From: an uncultured Macellibacteroides sp.
GTDB taxonomy: Bacteria > Bacteroidota > Bacteroidia > Bacteroidales > Tannerellaceae
Reading direction: 5' to 3'
NCBI RefSeq assembly: GCF_963667135.1
Contig: NZ_OY762974.1
Span: 2,666,001-2,730,000 of the forward strand
DNA length: 64,000 bases
Shown here: positions 47,445 through 55,740 of the stretch, piece by piece
How positions within the stretch are numbered: position 1 is the first letter of the stretch
Layout: every line of letters starts with the position of its first letter
Translations under genes and position numbers: made by a program
The notes under the pieces: generated by a model
The model's database searches: none
What the model was told of the DNA's origin: nothing
Seen by the model: only the letters and a program-made list of their open reading frames with translations

Positions 47445-48070
47445 TGTCGTATGTTTTTTATCGTTTTTATAAATTCCTTCAGTTTTTCCACATTTTTAAT
47501 GCCCGGAGCAGTTTCAAAGCCGCTGTTCAAATCGATACCCGCCCATTTTGAATGAGCAAATTCAGATAATGAAATAAGGCTGTCCGGATTAATTCCGCCG
47601 CTTAGGAAAAAAGGAGTATCTCCCCTATAGGCAGAGAGTACAGACCAGTCGAAGCTCTTTCCCGAACCACCATAACCGGCACATTTGGTATCGAATAAAA
47701 AGTAATCGCAATAACCGCTGTACGAATCAGTACGCAGCAAATCGGATTCAGATTCGACCGGGAATGCTTTAATAACCGGAATGCCTGCTTCACGCAACTC
47801 TTTGCACAGGGCGGGCGACTCGTTACCGTGCAGTTGCACAAATCCAAGTCCGTATCGGGTTACACATTCCTTAATAAAGCATTCGGATGCATTGACGAAT
47901 ACACCAACCTTTTTAATAGCCGCAGGCAACGAATCGGGCACATACTCCGTATACCGTTTAGAGTCCGGATAGAAAATGAATCCCATCAGCTGGATGTCTA
48001 ACGAAGCTGTCTCGCGGATATTCTCCGGGTCACGCATCCCGCAAACTTTTATCAGCATGGTATCGCACAT
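47441..48070 (-). CDS. trpF: Phosphoribosylanthranilate isomerase
   Basis: 209 residues, a (beta/alpha)8 barrel. Catalytic Cys in [11 protein letters not shown] and Asp in [18 protein letters not shown] are visible, with the phosphate site [10 protein letters not shown]. It converts phosphoribosylanthranilate to CdRP. Its start overlaps the end of trpC by 19 bases, so translation is probably coupled. Confidence 0.95.
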   Translation of the reverse strand: MCDTMLIKVCGMRDPENIRETASLDIQLMGFIFYPDSKRYTEYVPDSLPAAIKKVGVFVNASECFIKECVTRYGLGFVQLHGNESPALCKELREAGIPVIKAFPVESESDLLRTDSYSGYCDYFLFDTKCAGYGGSGKSFDWSVLSAYRGDTPFFLSGGINPDSLISLSEFAHSKWAGIDLNSGFETAPGIKNVEKLKEFIKTIKNIRQ

Positions 48071-48843
48071 TTAAAAGAGGCAAGCGCATCGCCTGGATTC
48101 TCTTCTTTCATGAATGTTTCGCCAATAAGAAAGCCCTTGTAACCAGCCTTACGCAGACGACCAATCAGTATTGGATCCGAAATACCACTTTCCGACACCT
48201 TCAATATCTCTTTGGGCAGCTTTTCCGCAAGACGGAACGAGTTCTCCACATCCGTATGGAAAGAACCCAGATTCCGGTTGTTAACACCAATCATATCCAC
48301 GTAAGGATTCAAATGATCCAGTTCGCTTTCGCTGTGTATCTCCAGTAACACCTCCAAAGAAAGCACATGGGCTGTTTCAGCCAGACTAAGACATTCTTCG
48401 GGAGTAAGGCAAGCCGCTATAAGTAACACCGCATCGGCACCCATCGCTCTGGCCTGATACAACTGATAGCTGCTGATAATAAAATCCTTGCGAAGTAAAG
48501 GCAAGTCAACCACCTTTCGCGCATTGGCCAGATCGCCCAGCGAACCACCAAAGAAATGGCTGTCGGTCAGCACCGAGCAGGCCGAAGCACCATTTTTTTC
48601 GTAAGCAGGAAGCACCTCTCTTACGTTAGCGCCAGGATGCAACCAACCTTTGGAAGGCGATTTGCGTTTAAACTCGGCTATGATGCCCGAATCAGAACCT
48701 TCCAATGCTGCCCGCATGGAGCGGGTTGCCATTTCCATCCGGCTACCCGACATACTGATTAATGTATGCAAAGGGATTGCCTCTTCCTGACGGAGTACTT
48801 CAACACGTTTGTTGGCGACAATTTCCTGCAGAATATCTTTCAT
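48052..48843 (-). CDS. trpC: Indole-3-glycerol phosphate synthase
   Basis: 263 residues. The motif EFKRKSPSKGWL carries a catalytic Lys and the phosphate-binding Ser, and LLRKDFIIS, VLLEIHSESEL and VSESGI follow at the expected positions. It closes the indole ring from CdRP. The gene is a stand-alone trpC overlapping trpF rather than a fusion. Confidence 0.96.
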   Translation of the reverse strand: MKDILQEIVANKRVEVLRQEEAIPLHTLISMSGSRMEMATRSMRAALEGSDSGIIAEFKRKSPSKGWLHPGANVREVLPAYEKNGASACSVLTDSHFFGGSLGDLANARKVVDLPLLRKDFIISSYQLYQARAMGADAVLLIAACLTPEECLSLAETAHVLSLEVLLEIHSESELDHLNPYVDMIGVNNRNLGSFHTDVENSFRLAEKLPKEILKVSESGISDPILIGRLRKAGYKGFLIGETFMKEENPGDALASFKCAIPC

Positions 48844-48882
48844 TTGAATGTGTATTTAATTGAATGTATGATCTACGTAATA

Positions 48883-49878
48883 TTAGCTGTTTAATGCTAC
48901 AAACTTTTTAAAAGTAGCCATTGTTTTTCCACTTTCAAGTGATTCGCGGGCAATACCCAGACAAGTTTCGATGGATTTGTCGGGTTCAATCACCTGGATA
49001 GCAAAAGCGGCATTAATCAGCACGCAATCCCTTTGAGCCGGAGTACAGGTACCGCGCAGCACATTGTCAAACAATTTGGCTGCCTCTTCGGGCGTTTCTC
49101 CTCCGTAAAGCTCAGCCTGATCAATCCGTTTAAAACCAAGCATTTCGGGAGTATACACTTTTTCGGTTGTGGCTGTTGCCACCTTAAACGGAGCTGTAAG
49201 CGATATTTCATCATATCCATCCAGACTGTGTACCACAGCAAATTTAGCATTACTTTGCTGATAAGTGTAATTATACAACCTAAGTAAAGGCAGATTATAA
49301 ACACCCAGCAACTGGTACGTTGGACGACACGGATTAACAAGCGGACCCAGCATATTAAAGAAAGTACGCACTCCCAGACTCTTCCGTATCGGAGCTACCG
49401 CTTTCATGGCCGAACTAAAGAGAGGCGCGTGCAGATAAGCCATGTTGCATCCATCCATGGAAGCCCTCAGCTTATCGTTATCAGCTGTAAATTTTACGCC
49501 ATGCTGTTCAATGACATTAGACGAACCGCTAACGGATGTAGCACCGTAGTTACCTTGCTTTACAACCGGGTAACCTGCGCCGGCAACAACAAAGCAAGCC
49601 GCTGTAGAGATGTTGAATGTATTTTTACCATCACCGCCCGTACCCACAATATCCATGGGCTTGTATTCTGCAAGATCTACGGGAATACGCATATCGAGCA
49701 AAGCTTCGGTAAACCCGGCAAGCTCTTCGATCGAAATGTTACGCATCAGAAAAACCGTAATAAGCGAAGCAATCTGCATGTCGGTATATTTACCGCTTAC
49801 AATATTCTCCAATATCTCGCGGGCTTCGTTTCGTCCCAGATACTGATGTTCAAATAATCTGTATAATATCTGTTTCAT
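48883..49878 (-). CDS. trpD: Anthranilate phosphoribosyltransferase
   Basis: 331 residues from ATG 49878 (MKQILYRLFEHQYL); an open frame extending to 50031 would run into trpG and is rejected. The PRPP-binding segment GTGGDGKNTFNIST and the anthranilate-site KQGNYGATSVSGSS are present. It joins anthranilate to PRPP. It starts 5 bases after trpG. Confidence 0.96.
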   Translation of the reverse strand: MKQILYRLFEHQYLGRNEAREILENIVSGKYTDMQIASLITVFLMRNISIEELAGFTEALLDMRIPVDLAEYKPMDIVGTGGDGKNTFNISTAACFVVAGAGYPVVKQGNYGATSVSGSSNVIEQHGVKFTADNDKLRASMDGCNMAYLHAPLFSSAMKAVAPIRKSLGVRTFFNMLGPLVNPCRPTYQLLGVYNLPLLRLYNYTYQQSNAKFAVVHSLDGYDEISLTAPFKVATATTEKVYTPEMLGFKRIDQAELYGGETPEEAAKLFDNVLRGTCTPAQRDCVLINAAFAIQVIEPDKSIETCLGIARESLESGKTMATFKKFVALNS

Positions 49879-49883
49879 AAAAA

Positions 49884-50453
49884 TCAAGCATTTAACCAGT
49901 TTGCAATTAATTCGATCCCTTTTGGGGTGAGTACAGATTCCGGATGGAACTGAATACCCTTTACATCGTAGCAGCAATGGCGAAGCGCCATGATCTCGCC
50001 GGCCTCGTCTTCCGCGATAATCTCCAGGCAATCCGGAAAGTTCTCGCGGCTAACAACCCACGAATGGTAACGGCCAGCTTCAAAACGATCGCCCAAACCA
50101 TTAAACAACGAATCATTCTCCAGTACTTTAATCTCCGAACTAATCCCGTGATGCACCTCCTTCAGGTTTTCGAGAGTCGCGCCGAATGCCTCGCCTATAG
50201 CTTGTTCGCCCAGACAAACCCCCAGGATACTCTTAGTCGGGGCATATCTTTTAATAACATCCAGTAAAATACCAGCCTCCGAAGGAATACCAGGTCCCGG
50301 AGAAAGAATAATCTTGTCGAACCGGTCAATTTCCTCAAGAGCAATGCAATCGTTGCGATGCACTTCCACATCCGTATTTCCCAACTGCTTAACAATATGA
50401 AGCAAATTGTAAGTAAACGAATCGTAATTATCGAGTAGCAATATCTTTTTCAT
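49884..50453 (-). CDS. trpG: Anthranilate synthase, glutaminase component
   Basis: 189 residues, class I glutamine amidotransferase. LLDNYDSFTYNL opens the domain, the nucleophile Cys is in GVCLGEQAIGEAFG, and the His-Glu pair is in QFHPESVLTP. It supplies ammonia to TrpE. It starts 5 bases after trpE. Confidence 0.96.
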   Translation of the reverse strand: MKKILLLDNYDSFTYNLLHIVKQLGNTDVEVHRNDCIALEEIDRFDKIILSPGPGIPSEAGILLDVIKRYAPTKSILGVCLGEQAIGEAFGATLENLKEVHHGISSEIKVLENDSLFNGLGDRFEAGRYHSWVVSRENFPDCLEIIAEDEAGEIMALRHCCYDVKGIQFHPESVLTPKGIELIANWLNA

Positions 50454-50458
50454 GCGAA

Positions 50459-51862
50459 TTAGTTTTTTAATGTTGCAGCCAAGTCAATAGCCTTCTTCAA
50501 AGCCGCCAGCTTACGGTTAGTCTCCTCCAGTTCGCGGGCATCATCACTTTTCGAAACAATACCGGCACCAGCCTGATAATACAACTTGTTACCCCGGCTT
50601 ACGAACGAACGGATGGTGATGGCCTGGTTTAAATCGCCGTTGAACCCAATGAACCCGATGCAACCACCATAAGCACCCCGGTTGTGATGCTCTATTTCGC
50701 TGATCAGTTGCATGGCACGAACCTTAGGCGCCCCGCTAAGCGTACCGGCAGGGAAGGTATCTATGTACGTTTTTATAGCATTGCTTTCCGGATTCAATGT
50801 ACCGCTAACCCTCGAAACCAAATGAATAACGTGCGAATAGTACTGAGGCTCTTTATAAAAATCCACCTTAACATCATGTGCGTTACGGCTTAAATCGTTG
50901 CGGGCAAGATCTACCAGCATCACATGCTCGGCATTTTCCTTTGGATCCTTAAGCAAGGCATCGGTAAGCAGCTTGTCCTGCATCAGATCGCCGGTACGGA
51001 AAGCCGTTCCCGCTATAGGATCGATACTTGCTTTGCCATGGCTCACCTTGCAATGAGTTTCGGGAGAAGAACCAAAGATGCGGAAACCACCAAAATCGAA
51101 GTAAAACAAATAAGGCGAAGGATTGATGCTACGCAGGGCACGGTACACCTTGAAATCGTCGCCGCGGAAAGACTGTTTAAACTGACGGGACAATACAATC
51201 TGGAACACATCCCCCCGCATGCAATGTGCTACACCCTTACGAACCATGGCACGATACTCATCGTCGGTAATCGGACTGGTTTCCTGGCCTTCCGGTTCAA
51301 AGTTATACGACGCGAAGTTCCGGTTATCTATCATGGTCTCGATAGAAGCCATGTCGCTAATTTCACCCTCCCGAAGCAGTTCAATCAGTGTAAGCTCATT
51401 CTTGAAGTGATTGAAAACCAGGATATACTTATATAAAAGGTAAAACATGTCGGGCGCATCATTCTGAGCATGGTGGCTCTCCATCACGGGAATCTTTTCG
51501 AAATAGCGAACCGCATCGAAAGCCGTGTAACCAAAAAGACCACAAACCTCGTTATTGTCGCCGCTAACAGAAAATCGTTTCAGGAAATCGTTCAAGGCAT
51601 CCGAAACCGAATAATTGTCGGAAACAGGAACCTCCTCCACACTGTTGTCCGGAAACTTAGCCGTACTCACGCCACTGTTAATGCCAATACTGGCAATGGG
51701 ACAAAGAGCGATAAAAGAGAGACTGTTCTCGTTTGCGTGGAAATCCGAACTTTCCAGCAGAGCCGATTCGGGATACATATCCCGAACCTTCAGGTAAATG
51801 CTAACCGGAGTATGGAGATCTCCGAGTATCTTTTTGCTGTGCGTATTATAGGTATAGTTCAT
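50459..51862 (-). CDS. trpE: Anthranilate synthase, component I
   Basis: 467 residues. The N-terminal domain has the SALLESS element that binds tryptophan for feedback inhibition. The C-terminal chorismate-binding domain has GDVFQIVLSRQF, DPIAGTAFRTG, ELLVDLARND-like MLVDLARNDLSR and GAPKVRAMQLI. It converts chorismate and ammonia to anthranilate. It is the second gene of the operon, 23 bases behind trpB. Confidence 0.96.
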   Translation of the reverse strand: MNYTYNTHSKKILGDLHTPVSIYLKVRDMYPESALLESSDFHANENSLSFIALCPIASIGINSGVSTAKFPDNSVEEVPVSDNYSVSDALNDFLKRFSVSGDNNEVCGLFGYTAFDAVRYFEKIPVMESHHAQNDAPDMFYLLYKYILVFNHFKNELTLIELLREGEISDMASIETMIDNRNFASYNFEPEGQETSPITDDEYRAMVRKGVAHCMRGDVFQIVLSRQFKQSFRGDDFKVYRALRSINPSPYLFYFDFGGFRIFGSSPETHCKVSHGKASIDPIAGTAFRTGDLMQDKLLTDALLKDPKENAEHVMLVDLARNDLSRNAHDVKVDFYKEPQYYSHVIHLVSRVSGTLNPESNAIKTYIDTFPAGTLSGAPKVRAMQLISEIEHHNRGAYGGCIGFIGFNGDLNQAITIRSFVSRGNKLYYQAGAGIVSKSDDARELEETNRKLAALKKAIDLAATLKN

Positions 51863-51885
51863 AGATGTATGTAATTTACAGTGGT

Positions 51886-53070
51886 TTATTTATTCATTGA
51901 ATCAATATACGTATCCATATCCTTGTCGCCTCTGCCCGAAACAGTAAGAACCACCACATCGGTAGGCTTGAAAGCCACTTTGGGAAGAGCGCCAAGCGCA
52001 TGAGCCGATTCCAGCGCTGGAATAATACCCTCCAAACGAGTAAGTTCGAAAGCAGCAGCCAGTGCCTCGTCGTCATCTACCGCCAGGATAAGCGCACGCT
52101 TCGTGGCCGACAAATTAGCATGAAACGGACCGATACCCGGATAATCCAGTCCGGCCGATATAGAATAAGGCTCTTCAATCTGTCCGTCTTCGCTTTGCAT
52201 AACCAGCGTCTTTGAACCATGAATGATACCCATCTTACCAAGCTGAATCGTAGCAGCCGATTCGCCGGAATTAATACCCTTACCACCCGCTTCGGCAAGC
52301 ACAATCTGCACATTGGGATCATCTACATAATGATAAATCGTACCGGCAGCATTACTTCCACCCCCTACACAAGCGATAAGGTAATCGGGATTACTCCGTC
52401 CTTCCTTCTCAAGCAACTGCTTTTTAATCTCCTCGCTTATCACCGATTGCAAACGGGCAACCATATCGGGATAGGGGTGAGGCCCAACCGTGGAACCAAT
52501 AATATAAAAAGTATCCGACGGATTACAGCACCAGTCACGAATAGCCTCGTTAGTCGCATCCTTCAGCGTCATGTTTCCGGAAGTAACCGGACGAACCTCG
52601 GCACCAAGCATTTTCATTTTCTGTACATTTACATGCTGACGCTCCACATCCGTTTTACCCATGTAAACAATACACTGCATATTCATAAGCGCACAAACCG
52701 TAGCCGTGGCAACACCATGCTGACCGGCACCAGTCTCGGCAATGATACGGGTTTTACCCATGCGGCGAGCCAGCAAAATCTGACCAATCGTATTGTTAAT
52801 CTTATGCGCCCCTGTATGGTTCAAGTCCTCGCGCTTCAGGTAAATTTTGCAACCATACTTTTCCGACAACCGTTTAGCCAGGTAAAGAGGCGAAGGTCTG
52901 CCCACGTAATCGCGCAGCAGCTGATCAAATTCCTGCTTAAAATCCTCGCTTTCCAGCACCTTCAGATAAGTGTCTTTAAGCTCTTCCACACAACGATGCA
53001 ATATTTCGGGAATGTAAGCACCCCCAAACTCACCGTAATAACCCTCTTCATTAACCAGATACGTTTCCAT
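51886..53070 (-). CDS. trpB: Tryptophan synthase, beta chain
   Basis: 394 residues from ATG 53070 ([19 protein letters not shown]); a start at 53118 would lie within the attenuator hairpin and is rejected. The PLP lysine is in [10 protein letters not shown], with [11 protein letters not shown] and GGGSNAAG as further PLP contacts. It condenses indole and serine to tryptophan. It is the first structural gene, 35 bases behind the attenuator. Confidence 0.97.
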   Translation of the reverse strand: METYLVNEEGYYGEFGGAYIPEILHRCVEELKDTYLKVLESEDFKQEFDQLLRDYVGRPSPLYLAKRLSEKYGCKIYLKREDLNHTGAHKINNTIGQILLARRMGKTRIIAETGAGQHGVATATVCALMNMQCIVYMGKTDVERQHVNVQKMKMLGAEVRPVTSGNMTLKDATNEAIRDWCCNPSDTFYIIGSTVGPHPYPDMVARLQSVISEEIKKQLLEKEGRSNPDYLIACVGGGSNAAGTIYHYVDDPNVQIVLAEAGGKGINSGESAATIQLGKMGIIHGSKTLVMQSEDGQIEEPYSISAGLDYPGIGPFHANLSATKRALILAVDDDEALAAAFELTRLEGIIPALESAHALGALPKVAFKPTDVVVLTVSGRGDKDMDTYIDSMNK

Positions 53071-53104
53071 ATTATATTGTATTTTAAATTTCGACAAAAG
53101 AAAA

Positions 53105-53132
53105 AAGGCCTGTCGCAAGAGCGGCAGGCCTT
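53105..53132 (-). terminator. trp operon attenuator (intrinsic terminator in the leader)
   Basis: On the minus strand AAGGCCTGCCGC pairs with GCGACAGGCCTT around a TCTT loop (12 bp, one mismatch), followed at once by TTTTTTC. It lies between a Trp-codon leader peptide and trpB, where premature termination would switch off the operon. Confidence 0.88.
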
Positions 53133-53173
53133 CAAAAATATCTTATATTATTGGATATACACAGGACTGTTCC

Positions 53174-53233
53174 TTACGACTTTATGAGTTGTAAGAAGCG
53201 CCACCAATATGCATTAACCAATATCGTTTTCAT
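53174..53233 (-). CDS. trpL: trp leader peptide with tandem Trp codons
   Basis: 19 codons, MKTILVNAYWW followed by RFLQLIKS, ending in TAA. The two adjacent TGG codons are residues 10 and 11, as in the E. coli leader where they are also 10 and 11. It lies between a good promoter and the attenuator hairpin. An imperfect hairpin overlapping its end (TTCTTAC with GTAAGGAA) could act as the pause structure. When Trp-tRNA is scarce, ribosomes would stall at these codons and prevent termination; I could not identify an unambiguous antiterminator pairing. Confidence 0.85.
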   Translation of the reverse strand: MKTILVNAYWWRFLQLIKS

Positions 53234-53256
53234 TCCGTTTGTTTTTATATCGGCAG

Positions 53257-53286
53257 CAAATGTAAAGCTTTTCTGATAATCTGCAA
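53257..53286 (-). promoter_or_regulatory. trp operon promoter
   Basis: -7 box TACATTTG (53264-53257) and -33 TTG (53286-53284) with exactly 19 bases between. Transcription would begin near 53250, just before the leader peptide ATG at 53233. Confidence 0.8.
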
Positions 53287-53350
53287 ATAAATGAAGGTTT
53301 TTTTTGATATTTTTTTTCGTTACTATGTTGAATATGCAGATTGTCGATAA

Positions 53351-53515
53351 ATAGCACCTCTTTGGTTACTGCAACCTAATTTGGCAGGAACTCTTTCCGA
53401 AGATGAATATGGCTATGCATTAGTGTATTATCCATGCCTATTTGGCGAATATTATGATACAAATCAGATTCTCGATTTTAAAGAAGATTTCACGCTTCAA
53501 GCATTTGATTGCTAA
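53351..53515 (+). pseudogene. C-terminal fragment of an unidentified gene
   Basis: The frame opens after a TAA at 53348-53350 without a start codon and reads 54 residues to TAA 53513-53515: APLWLLQPNLAGTLSEDEY, then GYALVYYPCLFGEYY and a tail ending LQAFDC. The composition is protein-like and a strong terminator follows 12 bases later, as expected for a real gene end. The 5' part is missing, probably lost in rearrangement. The family is not recognised. Confidence 0.5.
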
Positions 53516-53526
53516 AATTATAGACC

Positions 53527-53566
53527 AATAATAAACCGACTTTAACGATAAAGCCGGTTTATTATT
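53527..53566 (+). terminator. Strong hairpin terminator after the gene fragment
   Basis: AATAATAAACCG pairs with CGGTTTATTATT, with an inner CTTTA/TAAAG stem and an ACGA loop: about 17 bp with one mismatch. Confidence 0.75.
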
Positions 53567-53920
53567 GCGACTTAAGTTTGATGATACGAAAGATTGCCAT
53601 AATTTAGGTTGTACAATTAAAAGCTTAAACTCACCAAAAAGGCCTGGTAAAACCAGAATTTATGCCCAGCGCAAACTGATCACAAAACGCACGCTCAGAA
53701 CCCTGCACCAGTGCGGCTTTTGAAACGGTCTGCAGCACAAACCCAGCGCAAAACGCACGCTCTATCATTATATATAAATATAAAATAAAAAAAGAGTACA
53801 TAAAGTACTCTCCAAAACAGAAGAAACTAACCGACAGATTCCGGAAAAAGAATGGAGTCATTTGCCATTTATATCCTGTAAAGTAGCATTTTCACCATAT
53901 ACTTTTATATCTTTGTCTAC
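53567..53920. other. Intergenic, with a duplicated CCCAGCGCAAA...CGCACGCTC word
   Basis: The words CCCAGCGCAAA and AAAACGCACGCTC occur twice (about 53667-53697 and about 53741-53762). A GAGTAC/GTACTC hairpin with a T-run on the minus strand lies at about 53792-53809. A 76-codon minus-strand open frame (53631-53861) looks non-protein-like. Confidence 0.4.
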
Positions 53921-53923
53921 GAA

Positions 53924-54047
53924 CAAGTATTCGTTTGACAATTGGATACTTTCCGTTTGCGATATGGATACTTTGCGTTCAACATATCGCAAACGTAAGG
54001 TGTCCATATGTTGACTTTGCGTTTGTCAATTGGCAAACGAATACTTG
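53924..54047. repeat. Nested inverted repeats next to the IS insertion
   Basis: Outer arms 53924-53944 and 54027-54047 match over 20 of 21 bases as inverted repeats. Inside, GTTTGCGATATG (53955-53966) and its exact complement (53983-53994) form a second hairpin, and CAACATAT/ATATGTTG pairs add a third possibility. The whole 124-bp block could fold into alternative cruciforms or RNA hairpins. Confidence 0.7.
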
Positions 54048-54070
54048 CTTTAAGTCTTAGCGTTAGTTTA

Positions 54071-54080
54071 CTTAATACTT
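54071..54080. repeat. Target-site duplication, left (CTTAATACTT)
   Basis: The identical 10-bp word follows the right end of the element at 55712-55721. Confidence 0.9.
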
Positions 54081-54093
54081 CAGGGCAGACGCA

Positions 54094-55254
54094 TTAAAAT
54101 TTATCCACAGAAAGTATGCCTTGCAGAACGTCGTCAGACCATCCGGCTGTTTTTCTTTTGCGAGCAATACTACTTTTGCTTTCATAGTGCTTTAACATAG
54201 ATAAAGCTGTTTTTGAGACAAGAGAAAAGTTTACAGCGGCATTGTTCTTCTTTCGTCCGTAATCTTCATTAAACGAGACATCCAACTGCCAATGTAAATT
54301 ATTTTCAACAGACCAATGTTTGCGGACTGAATTAGCAATTAATTCAGCATCCAAAACTAATGAAGAAATATAGTATCTGGTTTCTTTTTGTTTACGAGGT
54401 CCATTTTCGCCGGGAATGGTACGTTCCGTAAGCACACAGACAAATGTTTTTAATCCAGCCCATTGGGTGTAATCGTTAGCATTTAACCAGTATAGATTGT
54501 CACAGACTATGCAAGTTCTTTTTTCCAAACGGCCATGTCCAGTCTCGGTATTCTCGTAAACACTTACCCGGTTAGGCTTCTCAGCTCTCCAAATGGTGAA
54601 AAAATGTTTGATTTTTCTATATAAATGCTTATGGTTGTTTTTAACAGCCAAAACGTAATCTGCTTTTTTTTCTATTATTTTAGATGCTATAGTCTTTTGA
54701 CATCCCATAGCATCAATAGTGATTATACACTCTTTAATATCTAATGCCTCTAATAGTTCGGGGATAGCGGTAATTTCATTCGATTTTTCCTCTGTTTTGA
54801 TTTGTCCAAGGCTTATTCCATTGTCAGCGGCCCAGGCACTTACCATGTGAAGTTTGTATTGGGGGCTCGAGGGTTTTAGGTAGGTACCTCGCAACAATTT
54901 AGCCTCTTCAGACTCATATGCTCCGCATATTGTTTTGCCGTCAATAGCAACCACTCCTTTATACTTTCCACAAATACACTTAACCCATTCTCTGAATTGA
55001 TTTTCAAAATAGGTGGAATCCAATACTGTGAAAAATCGGTTAAAAGTATCATGTGAGGGTATTCCATTAAAAGAAGGAATAGTGCGAGAGAAAAAATCAA
55101 TTTTACACCGACCGAAATCCTCTATTTCGTTCCATGTCTCGGCCCCACAAATAACGGCAGCTAACGTAATATAAATAATAGTTTCGGCTGAATGAACTTT
55201 ATTCCTGTCAAAACGATAGTCTTCAATACTTGAAGCAAATGCAAGCAATGTCAT
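54094..55254 (-). CDS. ISAs1 family transposase
   Basis: 386 residues, full length. The DDE triad is apparent: Asp in VVAIDGKTICG, Asp in IITIDAMGCQ and Glu in KHWSVENNLHWQLD, the last being the family's signature near the C terminus. The N-terminal VICGAETWNEIEDFG and PSHDTFNRFF are also typical (related to the H-repeat proteins of Rhs elements). No frameshift or stop is seen. The start codon is preceded by a promoter and a hairpin-forming repeat. Confidence 0.93.
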   Translation of the reverse strand: MTLLAFASSIEDYRFDRNKVHSAETIIYITLAAVICGAETWNEIEDFGRCKIDFFSRTIPSFNGIPSHDTFNRFFTVLDSTYFENQFREWVKCICGKYKGVVAIDGKTICGAYESEEAKLLRGTYLKPSSPQYKLHMVSAWAADNGISLGQIKTEEKSNEITAIPELLEALDIKECIITIDAMGCQKTIASKIIEKKADYVLAVKNNHKHLYRKIKHFFTIWRAEKPNRVSVYENTETGHGRLEKRTCIVCDNLYWLNANDYTQWAGLKTFVCVLTERTIPGENGPRKQKETRYYISSLVLDAELIANSVRKHWSVENNLHWQLDVSFNEDYGRKKNNAAVNFSLVSKTALSMLKHYESKSSIARKRKTAGWSDDVLQGILSVDKF

Positions 55255-55301
55255 ATATTTGTATATTTAATACGTTGATAATAAGACAAATATACAAATA
55301 T
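55255..55301 (-). promoter_or_regulatory. Inverted repeat masking the transposase start in read-through transcripts
   Basis: ATATTTGTATATTT (55255-55268) and its exact complement (55288-55301) are separated by 19 bases and lie directly before the ATG. The distal arm overlaps the -7 box, so transcripts from the element's own promoter contain only the proximal arm. Confidence 0.75.
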
Positions 55302-55316
55302 TTACTGAGATATCAA
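55287..55316 (-). promoter_or_regulatory. Promoter of the ISAs1 transposase
   Basis: -7 box TATATTTG (55294-55287) and -33 TTG (55316-55314), exactly 19 bases apart. The transcript would begin near 55280. Confidence 0.75.
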
Positions 55317-55697
55317 TGTATTTAAGTGATTGTTTTGGACATTTATTATCTTTCTTTTCGTAGTTATAATTACTGTTTTTGGTCTCTTTTAAGTAATGTC
55401 AATATGATTCCAGACATAACATAAACGTTCTGATTTGATTATTCAACTTAACGAAATTATCGTTGTAAAAAGAAAGATCCAATTTTCAGAGAAGGTTGTT
55501 ATCTATGAAGCAAATTTTATAACGCTCAATATGTTTATAAATACTAATTATGCCCATTTTAATGTTAGTTTATGTTAGCAACATTCGGTGAAGAAGACAT
55601 ATAGAGCATCAAAGATTTGATGTGTAATATATTGAAATACTGCATCATATACGTACATATTAAATGATACACCTAGGACTTTTAGCTCTATAATAAT
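55317..55697. other. Non-coding right part of the ISAs1 element
   Basis: About 380 bases of AT-rich DNA inside the element, without an open frame of note. This is long for an ISAs1 element. I see no clear promoter pointing right toward the HU-family gene. Confidence 0.5.
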
Positions 55698-55711
55698 ATG
55701 CGTCTGCCCTG

Positions 55712-55721
55712 CTTAATACTT
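55712..55721. repeat. Target-site duplication, right (CTTAATACTT)
   Basis: Matches 54071-54080 exactly. A partial third copy, CTAATACTT, follows at 55723-55731 and is probably part of the original promoter-proximal sequence. Confidence 0.9.
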
Positions 55722-55740
55722 TCTAATACTTTATCGTTTA

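Larger units (their letters stand above)
54081..55711 (-). mobile_element. Complete ISAs1-type insertion sequence, 1631 bp
   Basis: Perfect 14-bp terminal inverted repeats CAGGGCAGACGCAT (54081-54094 and 55698-55711) and a 10-bp direct duplication outside them define both ends. It carries one intact transposase gene on the minus strand, whose stop codon overlaps the left repeat, and an unusually long 457-bp non-coding right part. The intact ends, duplication and gene suggest recent and possibly active transposition. Confidence 0.92.

Noticed and set aside
52219..53187. 322-codon antisense open frame opposite trpB
   Set aside because: Shadow of trpB; it also runs across the attenuator and the leader peptide.
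53631..53861. 76-codon minus-strand open frame
   Set aside because: Composition is Phe/Tyr-rich and unlike a protein, it contains a hairpin with a T-run inside it, and part of it covers a duplicated word.
53281..54070. Possible CRISPR or tandem-repeat array in the trp-IS interval
   Set aside because: The repeats are a few inverted or duplicated words of differing length, without regular spacers.
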